Source of the DNA: Gammaproteobacteria bacterium
GTDB lineage: Bacteria > Pseudomonadota > Gammaproteobacteria > Steroidobacterales > Steroidobacteraceae
Assembly: GCA_003164785.1 (NCBI GenBank)
Contig: PLUE01000050.1
Coordinates: 62,001 to 126,000, forward strand
DNA: 64,000 nt
Direction: 5' to 3'
Shown: piece after piece, positions 1-8,342 of the stretch
Position numbering within the stretch: the stretch's first letter is position 1
How the letters are laid out: each line of letters opens with the position of its first letter
Notes under the pieces: model-generated
Told to the model about the DNA's origin: nothing
The model's input: only the letters and a program-made list of their open reading frames with translations
Database searches by the model: none
Position numbers and translations under genes: made by a program

Positions 1-539
1 GTGAGGAAATACTCGTAAACGCGGCCGAGCAAGTCAACGGAGCGGTGGGTCTTCTCGCCCTCGCTGGCGGCGGTAAGTTCGATGGTCGCGATGACGTCGA
101 TGAGTTCGCCGAGGCGCTGTTTGTCGAGACCGGGCCGGGCGTAGTCTTTGGGGAGGACGCCTTTGAGGCGCGGGTTATCGCGCTCGAGGGCCACCATGGC
201 GTCGTCCACGGTCTTGCCGATGGTGGGCTGCTTGGCACTAGCCTGGAGGTGGGACCAGCGCGCCTCGGCCGGCACCCAGAAGACGTTCTCGGCTTTGTAC
301 TCGTCTGGGTCTTCGGCATTGGCCCCGGCATAGTCACCCTGGCCGGCGAGAAGCTTGGCGCGGTGTTCCTCGAAGGTATCGGAAATGTATTTGAGGAAGA
401 TGAGGCCGAGCACGACGTGCTTGTACTCTGCCGCGTCCATGTTGTTGCGCAGCTTGTCGGCGGTCAGCCAGAGCTTGGCCTCGAAACCGATGGTGGCCGA
501 GGACTGGGCGGCCGCGGTGTTGGATTTCGTACGAGCCAT
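1..539 (-). CDS. hsdM: Type I restriction-modification system methyltransferase subunit HsdM, N-terminal part (runs off the window)
   Basis: HsdM methylates adenine at the target of a type I restriction enzyme and works with HsdS and HsdR. Only the first 179 codons are here; the frame is open to the left edge. The protein starts MARTKSN and shows the N-terminal helical HsdM domain, with [20 protein letters not shown] at about residues 29-48, [13 protein letters not shown] just after, and [13 protein letters not shown] further on. The catalytic AdoMet and NPPF motifs would lie outside the window. The start is supported by an AGAGGGAC ribosome site. A TACAAT -10-like box lies upstream at 566-571 (minus strand) with only a weak -35. 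The 279 bp between this gene and higA show no convincing gene. hsdS and hsdR are not visible. Confidence 0.92.
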   Translation of the reverse strand, partial: MARTKSNTAAAQSSATIGFEAKLWLTADKLRNNMDAAEYKHVVLGLIFLKYISDTFEEHRAKLLAGQGDYAGANAEDPDEYKAENVFWVPAEARWSHLQASAKQPTIGKTVDDAMVALERDNPRLKGVLPKDYARPGLDKQRLGELIDVIATIELTAASEGEKTHRSVDLLGRVYEYFL

Positions 540-818
540 GAAAGTCCCTCTATCTTTAACTTTTGATTGTAACAGCGTGCCGCATGATGAACCGTCGAAT
601 GACGCACAGCGGATCACCGAATCTCCATGAAACTGGATCTCCACGAAATTGGAGGCGCTGGATGGATCGATTGACCTGCTGCGAGGCGAGGTCGAGTGGG
701 CGGTTCACCTGCCACGGTCGATGAGGTTGGCGCCTGAACGTCGCGACAGCGAGCTTGGCTCTGCCGAAATCATTCGCATGCCAGCAGCAGATTGCCGCTG
801 CGTCCTTCCCCGCCGGAC

Positions 819-1094
819 TTACGCCGCTTGCCGTAACGCGAGGGATATTTTCAGCCCTGCGCGCCCGGCGAGATCGAATAATGCATCCAGGCTAAATTTG
901 TCGATTTTACCGCGCAACAGATCGTTCAGACGCGGTTGCGTCAACCCGAGCCGGTTGGCAGCACTCTTTTGCGACAGTTCCCAGGAATTGATTGTTTTTT
1001 GCAGCGCCCGCATCAATTGCGCCCGCGCCTTCATGCTGGCGGCATCGCTCTGAGAGTCCTCGATCGCATCCCATACGCTGGCAAATGTCTTCAT
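819..1094 (-). CDS. higA: XRE-family antitoxin, HigA-like
   Basis: This 91-aa DNA-binding antitoxin is predicted to bind and neutralise the toxin encoded just upstream and to repress their shared promoter. The helix-turn-helix is in the middle: WELSQKSAANRLGLTQPRL, about residues 38-56, followed by NDLLRGKIDKFSLDALFDL, typical of the XRE/HigA class paired with Gp49-like toxins. The start codon overlaps the toxin stop by 4 bp (ATGA), so translation is probably coupled. The toxin-first order is the usual higBA layout. Assignment as the partner antitoxin rests on family and position. Confidence 0.9.
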   Translation of the reverse strand: MKTFASVWDAIEDSQSDAASMKARAQLMRALQKTINSWELSQKSAANRLGLTQPRLNDLLRGKIDKFSLDALFDLAGRAGLKISLALRQAA

Positions 1095-1435
1095 GAATTC
1101 CTCTTGGTCAATACTGCTTGATACCGGTCCTTTGCCAATGCCAGATCCTTGCCTGCGGTCGCCCGTGTCTTCTTCTGGAACGCGTGCAGCACGTAGATTG
1201 CCTCCGGAAATTTGGCCACGTATATCAACCTGAATGCGCCGGCATCATCCCGCACTCGAATTTCGTGCACGCCAATACCGACTGTGGTCATCGGCTTCCA
1301 ATCGTCGGCCTGTTCACCGCGCTGTACCTTATCTAGCTGAAAACCTGCCTGGCGTCGGGCACCTCGCGGAAAGTCCCGCAAATCATCCAGCGAAGACCCC
1401 ACGAATGTTGCCGGCTTGGGGCCCGAATCTTTCAT
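1091..1435 (-). CDS. higB: RelE/ParE-superfamily toxin, HigB / phage Gp49-like
   Basis: A 114-aa protein of the Gp49-like (HigB) toxin family, predicted to be a ribosome-dependent mRNA interferase. Recognisable family segments are DDLRDFPRGARRQAGFQL near residues 17-34, GIGVHEIRVRDDAGAFRLIY near 53-72 and LHAFQKKTRATAGKDLALA near 83-101. It is the first gene of a two-gene minus-strand operon with higA. A perfect 6+6 bp palindrome and an extended -10 box lie within 30 bp upstream of the ATG, consistent with autoregulation. No clear Shine-Dalgarno is seen, so the mRNA may be nearly leaderless. Activity is inferred from the family. Confidence 0.88.
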   Translation of the reverse strand: MKDSGPKPATFVGSSLDDLRDFPRGARRQAGFQLDKVQRGEQADDWKPMTTVGIGVHEIRVRDDAGAFRLIYVAKFPEAIYVLHAFQKKTRATAGKDLALAKDRYQAVLTKRNS

Positions 1436-1441
1436 CGGGAT

Positions 1442-1461
1442 ACTATATCAGAAGCGATATA
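1442..1461 (-). promoter_or_regulatory. Candidate operator-promoter of higBA
   Basis: TATATC-AGAAGC-GATATA is an 18-bp inverted repeat with perfect 6-bp arms at 1444-1461. On the minus strand an extended -10 sequence, TGATATAGT, overlaps it, with the TATAGT hexamer at 1447-1442, six bases before the higB ATG. A protein bound to the palindrome would cover the promoter, as expected for HigA autorepression. No good -35 was found; an extended -10 may not need one. Confidence 0.5.
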
Positions 1462-1546
1462 AAGGCGCATAGCGGACGGTCATGCGGGTTCCTTGGCTGG
1501 ATGCGGGTTCTGCGGTCCCATCATCGAACACGCCGCTCGCGCCGCC

Positions 1547-2605
1547 CTATTCAAGCGCCATTCCCCTTCCATCATCGAGCACCAGTTCTCGCTCCGGCCA
1601 CCGCACCGCCGCCAGACGGCACTCGAACTGCCCCCGATGCCCCGTCACACGTTCCCTGTATCGCGCGCCCACCGCAAAATCGACGCAGAACACGTTGTGC
1701 CCGGCGCCAAACCAATGATGCCACGCATGCCCCTCGAACATGTCCGGCTCGCCGCGCGAATGCGCGTCGCGCGCGGCCGGCGTGGGCCAGCGCCAGTAAT
1801 GCCCGATGATCACCGGAGTCGACTCCCGATACTCGTCCCACCACGGAATGCGTTCGACCATGCGCCATTTGCCGCTGGCGAAGAACGGCTTCTGCGCGAC
1901 GCGCTCGATCCCGGAGGTGATGATGCGCACGGGATTGCTGAGTTGATGCAGCTCTTCGAGTGCCCCCTCGTTCGGCAACAACGGCATCGCGAAGTGCGGG
2001 TCCTTGAGATGGGTGGCGTAGGCGTCGCGCTCAACCTCGGCGCGTTCCGCGAGCCCGGTGGACTGCGCCCGCTCGATGCCGGCTCTGTCGTGCACGGCGT
2101 AGAGTTCCAGCGCAGTCAACGGCGCGGAGCGGACCGCGGCGATGGACGGCGGGTCCCAGGCGGCATGCACCAACCTCAGGTCCGCTCGCTCCAGCGCCAG
2201 CGGAAGGCTTTCCAGGAATCCTCGAAGCGCGGGGCGGTGCTCGGCGGCGAGCGCCCGAGCCGTGGTGAATTTCCCGTCCCGAAGGTCATGGTTCTCTTCG
2301 TAGTGCCAACCGTTACCCTCCTTGCGCGCCTCGCGCAGCAGGTTCAATTCGTGATTGCCCAACACGCACTGCGCGAGCTCGCGTTTCACCAAATCCGCGA
2401 CGAGTGCGGCCACGGCCGGGCTGTCGGGTCCGCGGTCGGTGAGGTCGCCGATGAAAACAAGTCGCCGGCCGGCGGGGTGCTCGCCGGTCTCGGCATAGCC
2501 GAGATGCTTGAGCAGATCACGCAGCGCATCGATCTCGCCGTGAATATCGCCGACGATGTCGAGCGGGCCCACGAACAGCGGGCCTATCAAAGAGGGGGTC
2601 GGCAA
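1547..2605 (-). CDS. Metallophosphoesterase (calcineurin-like, PrpE/ApaH-like)
   Basis: A 352-aa protein with the metal-binding motifs of the PPP/metallophosphoesterase superfamily: GDIHGE at about residues 19-24, GDLTDRGPDS at about 53-62 and GNHELN at about 83-88, followed by later histidines (IIGHYWRWP, VFCVDFAVGARY). It should hydrolyse a phosphoester or dinucleoside polyphosphate in the cytoplasm; the substrate cannot be told from sequence. It is longer than bacterial PrpE or ApaH because of an insert between the metal motifs and the C-terminal core. It follows the YhaN-like gene on the same strand after a gap that may hold a small membrane protein gene. Confidence 0.9.
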   Translation of the reverse strand: MPTPSLIGPLFVGPLDIVGDIHGEIDALRDLLKHLGYAETGEHPAGRRLVFIGDLTDRGPDSPAVAALVADLVKRELAQCVLGNHELNLLREARKEGNGWHYEENHDLRDGKFTTARALAAEHRPALRGFLESLPLALERADLRLVHAAWDPPSIAAVRSAPLTALELYAVHDRAGIERAQSTGLAERAEVERDAYATHLKDPHFAMPLLPNEGALEELHQLSNPVRIITSGIERVAQKPFFASGKWRMVERIPWWDEYRESTPVIIGHYWRWPTPAARDAHSRGEPDMFEGHAWHHWFGAGHNVFCVDFAVGARYRERVTGHRGQFECRLAAVRWPERELVLDDGRGMALE

Positions 2606-2662
2606 AATGACAGTCCTTGCAGAAGTGATTAGTTTCGACTAATTGAGGCGCTCGAGACGATA

Positions 2663-2875
2663 TCAGCCTCGGCCACCGAGCAGCCACCACGCACAGACGA
2701 CGGTCACCAGTGCAATCCACAACCAACCGCTCGGGTTGGCCGCCGGCGCCGCTGGAACCGGTGAGACCAGCGGCCTCTCACCCGCCGCAGACGCCGGCTC
2801 CTCGAGATGCGGATAGCTTAGCCCTGATCCGGGCACCCCACCGTCATACGCGTGCCGCTCTCGCCGGAAGCCCAT
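2663..2875 (-). CDS. Small single-pass membrane protein, hypothetical
   Basis: A 70-residue frame beginning three bases after the stop of the YhaN-like gene. The first 50 residues are polar and proline/alanine-rich. The C terminus is a clear hydrophobic helix, GWLWIALVTVVCAWWLLGG, ending GGRG, so it could be a tail-anchored peptide. Tight spacing and the credible membrane helix argue for a real gene; the lack of a recognised family argues for caution. Confidence 0.42.
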   Translation of the reverse strand: MGFRRERHAYDGGVPGSGLSYPHLEEPASAAGERPLVSPVPAAPAANPSGWLWIALVTVVCAWWLLGGRG

Positions 2876-2878
2876 GAA

Positions 2879-5800
2879 CTACTCCAGCGTGACCAGGTGC
2901 AACGCCTGCGCCGGCACGCTCTGCGCCGCGATGTCGGCAATATGCCGGTGGTGCGTGAACACGATGACCTGGTGCGATTGAGCCGCGTCGCCCAGCGCTT
3001 CGAGCATGGCCGCCGAGCGCTCCTCATCCGAGGTCATCAGAATGTCATCGAGGATCAGCGGCAGGTCCACCCCGGCGGCGCGCCGGAAATCGAGCGCTGC
3101 CAGCCGCAGCGCGAGGTACAACTGGTCGCGCGTGCCCTCGCTCATTTCCGCGACCCCGATGCGCTCGCCGGTGTTGCGCAGGGCGATCAACACAGGCTCC
3201 TTCCCCGAATCGTCGCTCGACAGTCTGACGAATCGCCCACGGGTCATGCGCTCGAAGTAGGTCGACGCGGCGGTGAGCATGGGCCCCTGGGCGCGCTCGC
3301 GGAAGCGTCGCAGCGCCTCGGCCAGCAACGAATGCGCGATCTTCGAGCGAATCCACGGCGCCATGCTCGCCTGCACGCTGGCGGCAGCGCGCTCCATGGC
3401 TTCGCGCGAGGCTGCGGCCACATCCGAGCTGTCGATGTCGTTCAGCTCGCGGCGCGCCAGCTCCTCGCGCTCGCGCGCGGCAGCGAGATCGCCCCGGTTC
3501 TGTTCCTGGGTGAGGGATTCTTCGTCGGCATCCATCTGCGCCACGTCCCGGGCGGCGGTCAGGGTGCGTAGCTCCAGGGCCGTGCGCTTGGAGGCCTGGG
3601 CCAGCTGCACGCGCGTGCGGTCGACGACCTGCTGCGCGTCGCGCTTGCGCCGAGACAGCTCTTCCGCCTCGGGCAGCTCACTCGCCGAGTCGACCCCGGC
3701 CGCGTGACACAGCCCGCTGAGGGACTCCCGGTGTTTGAGTTCCAGGGCCTCGTGGTCGCGCTGGGTGGCGCGTGCCTGATCCGTAGCCTGTCGCGCCAGA
3801 TGATGCTCGGCCTGGACGCGTTCGGCCGACTCCAATCGCGCCAACAGCTGGTCGCAGTAGAGCCGCAGATCCGCCGGCGGTGCGTCCCCGAGGCCCTCCC
3901 AAAGCACCCGGGCCATCCCACGCAACGACGCCAACGCACTCTCCGCGCGACCCTTGACGGTCTCAGCCGCGCTCAACCGCGCGTGCAGGTCGTTCAGTTG
4001 TTCGAATTCATCGAGGCGCGCCCGCGCCACCGCGTCGCCGGCGGTCGCCGGCAGCAACAGCGTCGCCAATGCCGGGCGCAGCGCCTCGGCCGCCGCGTCC
4101 TGGGCGGCCACGAGTTCGGTATCGCGAGCGGCCCATTGCCGCAGCTGACGCTGCCGCTCGACTTCGGCCCCGGCCGCGTGGTGTTGCGCCGACTCCTGGT
4201 CGCGAACCCCCTGGTCGATGTCGGCGGCGATGGCCGTCAGCACGCTCAAAGACTCGGCGCCCGACAGCGTCGCGCGGCCGGTACCGTCGATGGCAGCGCG
4301 CAATTGCGCCGACAACGCGCCTTCCACCTCGGTGACGCGCTCGAACTCATCCAGCCGCGCCTGCAAGGTATCGAGCGCCGTGCGGATCGCGGGCAGCAGC
4401 GCCTGCCAATCGCGCAGCGCCGCCGGCGCCATCGACGGCAGCCGCGCTGCCTCCAGTGCTGCCAGCCAGACACGGGCTTGCTCTGTCTCGTCCGCTGCCA
4501 CCTCAGCCAACTTTGCCTTCAAGTCCGCGCGATCCCGCTCCAGCGCCCCGAGCGAGTCCTTGCAGGCCTGCAACTCGGTGGCGCGCCGGGTGTCGCTGGC
4601 CAGCGCGTCGACCATGTCATCCGCCTGCGCGACCAAGTCTTCGTATGTTGCCGTCAGCGGAATGTCGGCCTCCGTCAGCGGCTTGCTCCGCTCGATGTAC
4701 ACGTCACGCAGCGTTGCCCAAGCGGCGTGGCGCAGTCCGCGTACCGCGGCGACGTCATCGCGGGTCGGTACCGCGCCGTCGAGCAGCCATCGATCGCGCT
4801 GCCGGTGGGCGGTGTGCATGCCGCGGGTGACCTCCTCGACGCGCGTCTCGTACGCCCCGCGGCGGGTCGCATTCTGGCTCTGTGCATTGAGCGCGGCATC
4901 GATGTCCGCGTCCAGCAGCGGCCGCACTTGGGCGAACGCCTCCGGATCGCGCAATCCGGCCATCGCCAGACTCTGTGCAACGGCGCGACGCGCCGCCTTG
5001 ATCTCGGTGGGCAGCGCCACCAGACGTTGCAGGTCCACCTCGCCACGGGCGACCTGGCCCTGCGCCAACCGCAGCGCCGTTCGTGCAGCCGCCGACGGCA
5101 AGTCCGCCGTGCTCGCGGCGGCGGCTTCTGCGCCGCGGCTCGCGGCGGCACGATGGTGCTCGAGAGCGCGCTGCGCCTGCTCCGAGGCGCGCAGCAAGCG
5201 CTCGATCTCCGCGCGCTGCGTCTTCACCGGCGACTGCGCGTAGACCTCGCTCGCTTGGACGCCCGGCGCGATCCGGGCGGCCAGCGCCGCGATCGCCAGG
5301 GACAAAGATTCCACGTCGAGCGCGGCATCCGCGATCTCGCGCCGATGGCGATCGATGCTCTCGGCCGAGGCCGCGAGTCGTCTCACTGCGGCCGCCATCG
5401 GCAGGATGACCGGGTCCAGCGTCAGCGCCGCGAGGCGCGCCGACTCGCGCTCCACTTGTTCCCCCGCGAGGCGCGCCTGGTTGCGCGCGTCGGCCGAGCC
5501 CGACTCGGCGGCGGCACGGTGCGCGGCCGCATCCATGGCCAGGAGCGGCGCCGTGTCGAGTTCCGCCAGCACGGCGGCGGCGGCATCGAGCGCACCCAGC
5601 AGCGGCGCCACCGCGCGCAACTCCTGGATGAGCAGCAACTGCCGATGAATCTCCTGGCGCCGGCTCTCGAGCGCGGCCAGGGCCTCTGCCGCCTGCGCTT
5701 GGCTTTTCGCGAGCTCCGCCCACTGACCCGGCCGCACCTGCGCCTGCTTGAACGCGGTTTGATGCGCATCGTACGTGGTCAGGGCTTCATTGATTTTCGC

Positions 5801-6367
5801 GTTGCGTCCGCGCGCGCCCGGGATGAAATATTGTCGCGCCGCGGTGTCGAGGCGCTCGAGCAGATCCGGCACGCTGCGCACGCCCGCGCTGGCTTCGAAC
5901 AGAGCTGCGCCCACTTCACCGTCTCCCTGCAGCAGCGCCTCACCACCCTCCCGCAGGCTCCGGTGATCGATGCCGAACATCGAGTCGTACATCTCCTTGG
6001 TGAGCCCGCCATTGAGCAACGCTTCGATCTCCGGTGCTGCCACCGCATCGAGCGCGGATCCCGGGTTCGCGAAATCCACCACACGCAGTGTGGCGCTGCG
6101 ACCTTTGCGCCGCACGAGCGAGTAGAGCCGGCCGTCACGATCGACGAACTCGCCGCCGACCCGCATGGAGGGATGGGGGTGAACGAAATCGTCCTTGCTC
6201 TGCATGGGAATGCCGAACCGCAGCGCCGAGATGGCGCGCAGCGCACTCGACTTTCCGGCCTCGTTCGCACCCCACACCACCACCAAATTCTGCGCACCGG
6301 CGCCGAAGTCCAGGACGCGGTCGGTGAACGGTCCAAACGCGCGCAGGTGCAATTTCCGCAGTCTCAT
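2879..6367 (-). CDS. yhaN: YhaN-like AAA ATPase, SMC/SbcC-type
   Basis: A 1162-aa protein of the YhaN family, related to SbcC/Rad50: an ATPase head split by long coiled coils, working with the YhaO nuclease. Residues 1-30 (MRLRKLHLRAFGPF) are the family N terminus. The Walker A is GANEAGKSS at 33-41, and the GIDHRSLREGGEALLQG segment near 155 is typical. The long middle is rich in Ala, Arg, Glu and Gln heptads. Near the C terminus an ABC-like signature (EMSEGTRDQLYLALRL) precedes a Walker B (LPLILDDILM, about 1102-1111) and an H-loop (FTHHRH). The start overlaps the yhaO stop by 4 bp. The likely role is processing DNA ends together with YhaO. Confidence 0.93.
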   Translation of the reverse strand: MRLRKLHLRAFGPFTDRVLDFGAGAQNLVVVWGANEAGKSSALRAISALRFGIPMQSKDDFVHPHPSMRVGGEFVDRDGRLYSLVRRKGRSATLRVVDFANPGSALDAVAAPEIEALLNGGLTKEMYDSMFGIDHRSLREGGEALLQGDGEVGAALFEASAGVRSVPDLLERLDTAARQYFIPGARGRNAKINEALTTYDAHQTAFKQAQVRPGQWAELAKSQAQAAEALAALESRRQEIHRQLLLIQELRAVAPLLGALDAAAAVLAELDTAPLLAMDAAAHRAAAESGSADARNQARLAGEQVERESARLAALTLDPVILPMAAAVRRLAASAESIDRHRREIADAALDVESLSLAIAALAARIAPGVQASEVYAQSPVKTQRAEIERLLRASEQAQRALEHHRAAASRGAEAAAASTADLPSAAARTALRLAQGQVARGEVDLQRLVALPTEIKAARRAVAQSLAMAGLRDPEAFAQVRPLLDADIDAALNAQSQNATRRGAYETRVEEVTRGMHTAHRQRDRWLLDGAVPTRDDVAAVRGLRHAAWATLRDVYIERSKPLTEADIPLTATYEDLVAQADDMVDALASDTRRATELQACKDSLGALERDRADLKAKLAEVAADETEQARVWLAALEAARLPSMAPAALRDWQALLPAIRTALDTLQARLDEFERVTEVEGALSAQLRAAIDGTGRATLSGAESLSVLTAIAADIDQGVRDQESAQHHAAGAEVERQRQLRQWAARDTELVAAQDAAAEALRPALATLLLPATAGDAVARARLDEFEQLNDLHARLSAAETVKGRAESALASLRGMARVLWEGLGDAPPADLRLYCDQLLARLESAERVQAEHHLARQATDQARATQRDHEALELKHRESLSGLCHAAGVDSASELPEAEELSRRKRDAQQVVDRTRVQLAQASKRTALELRTLTAARDVAQMDADEESLTQEQNRGDLAAAREREELARRELNDIDSSDVAAASREAMERAAASVQASMAPWIRSKIAHSLLAEALRRFRERAQGPMLTAASTYFERMTRGRFVRLSSDDSGKEPVLIALRNTGERIGVAEMSEGTRDQLYLALRLAALDFRRAAGVDLPLILDDILMTSDEERSAAMLEALGDAAQSHQVIVFTHHRHIADIAAQSVPAQALHLVTLE

Positions 6368-7632
6368 CGGACGCCCTCGCCGGAATCCAACGCCGCCAAT
6401 TGCACCAGCACGGACGCCTCGGCATCCGCCAGATACGCTCGCAAGGCCGCGAGGTCCAGCGCCGACGGCGCCGCCTCGGCGAGCGCGCCTGGCATCTCCT
6501 TCATCTCGCCGAGATGCGCCGTGAACCAGGCCCTGAGCGTCGCCTCATCGGCGCCGATGGCGTCCACCAACCTCACCACCTCCCCCAGGGCATCCGGTTG
6601 GTCCGCCGCCGCCGCACGGTCGAAGGGCGAGCGAAGATCCAATCTCACCTGCTCGATCCACACGTCGATGCCGTCCACGTCTTGGGTGGCGGCCTGCAGC
6701 GCCGCGGCCAGGCTGCCCGGTTGCTCGGCCTCGAGGCGATGCAGCGCGGACTCTCCCACCACGGACACGCGGATGGCATGCAAACGGTCGCGCGCCTCGC
6801 CCGCCAGCGCCCGTGCCTGCGTCGCAAACTGTCGCGCCAGATCCGTGACCGAGGCCAGGCGGGACGCATCCACGTGCAGCCGATGCCATCGCACCACCTC
6901 TAGGGACACATGGTCGGCCGCGGTAACCACGCCACCGTCCACCGTGACCAGCTCACAGCCCTTCGAGCCGGTCTCCTTCGCGTGCCTGCCCTGCAGGTTG
7001 CCCGGAAACACGATGCGCGGCGCCGACTCCCGCACCACCTCCCGCGCATGCACGTGACCCAGCGCGAAGTAGTCGTAGCCCTTGGCGCACAGCACGTCCA
7101 GCGACGTGGGTGCGTACGGATCGTGCCCCTCCCGCCCGTTGAGACTGGTATGCAAAATGCCGATGTTGAACCGGCCCGGCAGCGGCGCCGGGTACAGGGG
7201 CACCAAATCCTCCGTCACCGCGCGATTGGGAAAGCTCCGCCCATGGATGGCCACACCCAACTCCACGAGGTCCACGGTCTCGCTCTTTTGCGCACTGAAC
7301 ACCTTGACGCCGTCCACCTCCGGCAACTGCTTGGCGATCTGGCTCTCGGCGTCATGATTACCCTTGACCATGAACACGAGAATGCCGGCGCGCCGCAGGC
7401 GCACCATCTGGTCACGGAAAAACAATCCCGTGCGGAAGTCCGCCCAGTTGCCGTCGTACACGTCGCCCGCCAGCAGCACGAACGCCACCTCCTCCGCGAT
7501 CGCCAGATCCACCAGCGCCGCCAGCGCGTGGCGTGACGCGCCACGCAACCGCGCCACCGGCGCGCCCGGATACTCGTCCAGGCCCCGCAGCGGGCTGTCG
7601 ATGTGCAAATCGGCGGCGTGAATGAATTTCAT
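6364..7632 (-). CDS. yhaO: YhaO-like DNA repair exonuclease (SbcD/Mre11-type metallophosphoesterase)
   Basis: A nuclease subunit of about 422 aa. Starting at the ATG at 7632 it reads MKFIHAADLHIDSPLRG, the conserved family N terminus, with metal ligands in ADLHID, LLAGDVYDG and VKGNHDAES, then GRSFPN and LHTSLNGREGHDPYAP, and FALGHVHARE with the last histidines. An upstream start at 7656 would add eight residues; the internal ATG fits the family better. The C-terminal third is the helical region expected to bind YhaN. It is the first gene of a two- to four-gene minus-strand operon. Confidence 0.93.
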   Translation of the reverse strand: MKFIHAADLHIDSPLRGLDEYPGAPVARLRGASRHALAALVDLAIAEEVAFVLLAGDVYDGNWADFRTGLFFRDQMVRLRRAGILVFMVKGNHDAESQIAKQLPEVDGVKVFSAQKSETVDLVELGVAIHGRSFPNRAVTEDLVPLYPAPLPGRFNIGILHTSLNGREGHDPYAPTSLDVLCAKGYDYFALGHVHAREVVRESAPRIVFPGNLQGRHAKETGSKGCELVTVDGGVVTAADHVSLEVVRWHRLHVDASRLASVTDLARQFATQARALAGEARDRLHAIRVSVVGESALHRLEAEQPGSLAAALQAATQDVDGIDVWIEQVRLDLRSPFDRAAAADQPDALGEVVRLVDAIGADEATLRAWFTAHLGEMKEMPGALAEAAPSALDLAALRAYLADAEASVLVQLAALDSGEGVR

Positions 7633-7786
7633 GGTGCCTAACCCAGCCTTCCCCATAACGTAATTATGTTGGCTTCTTCAGCCATCGACGATTTGCATCG
7701 TAAATGCCACTCCACTGTATCCCGATCACCACGCGTAGCTCATACCACAAATACCTTTTCATCATGGATATAGCATGCCAGCTGCC

Positions 7787-7822
7787 TATGACAGCTACCT
7801 ATGACAGCTACCTATGACAGCA
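7787..7822. repeat. Short tandem repeat, 13-bp unit, nearly three copies
   Basis: The unit TATGACAGCTACC occurs at 7787-7799 and 7800-7812, with a third copy (TATGACAGC then diverging) at 7813-7821; a degenerate piece (CAGCTGCC) precedes it. It sits in the 344-bp gap between yhaO and the next gene. Apart from a small CATAA/TTATG inverted repeat at 7654-7668 beside the yhaO start, nothing else is recognised there. The repeat could arise by replication slippage. Confidence 0.85.
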
Positions 7823-7976
7823 TGTGTCGCCTGCACTCTCGGGTCAACAGCCATGGGGCACACGGCGAGCGCCGCGCGCTGGCGTGCGCAGGAATCACAA
7901 TTGGCGTACCCTGCCGACGACCCGACCATCGACGGGACCACTAATAATAGACTGCCATAGCCAGAAGGGATCATCG

Positions 7977-8342
7977 ATGGAGGGGATGAAGCGCTGCCCC
8001 ACCGAGGCGGTGCACGTCAAGCTCAAGGGCATCTGCAAGGAAGCCCCGGTGTGCACCGACAAACGCATCATGATCCTGAAACCCGGCTACATGACGGGAC
8101 ACTTCTTCGGCATGAGTGTGTTTCAAATGGCCTATCGCAACATCACGGATGCCAAGATCAACACCCATGTGATTACGGGCTACGTCGAGGTATCCGGCAG
8201 CGGCGTCCAGAATGAACCCGCAAGCGACTGGGCCTCGAACAGCTCGAGCCCCCAGCGCCGCGATAACTGCGTGTCGCTGACACGGGGACTCTTCTCGAAA
8301 TATCAGCGCGCCGCCGGCTTCATTCTCTCCCGCAGCACCTAG
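7977..8342 (+). CDS. N-terminal half of an interrupted gene: PH-like domain protein, ends at an in-frame TAG
   Basis: The frame starts at an ATG preceded by AGAAGGGA and encodes 121 residues before TAG at 8340-8342. The protein (MEGMKRCPTEAVHVK...) resembles the PH-like domain found in gammaproteobacterial proteins that also carry a zinc ribbon: KRIMILKPGYMTG, MAYRNITDAKINTHVITGYVEVSG and NCVSLTRGLFSKYQRAAGFI are the typical strands and last helix. The next domain of such proteins, a CxxC...CxxC ribbon, continues in the same frame right after the TAG with no start codon before it. The gene is therefore best read as one protein cut by an amber codon. Role unknown. Confidence 0.72.
   Translation: MEGMKRCPTEAVHVKLKGICKEAPVCTDKRIMILKPGYMTGHFFGMSVFQMAYRNITDAKINTHVITGYVEVSGSGVQNEPASDWASNSSSPQRRDNCVSLTRGLFSKYQRAAGFILSRST

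Noticed and set aside
649-1053. 134-residue plus-strand frame over higA
   Set aside because: Antisense to higA; Arg/Ser/Cys-rich and without similarity.
3704-7057. Plus-strand frame of over 1100 codons opposite yhaN/yhaO
   Set aside because: Antisense shadow of GC-rich coding DNA; Arg/Gln-rich with no domain, while the minus strand has clear YhaN and YhaO motifs.
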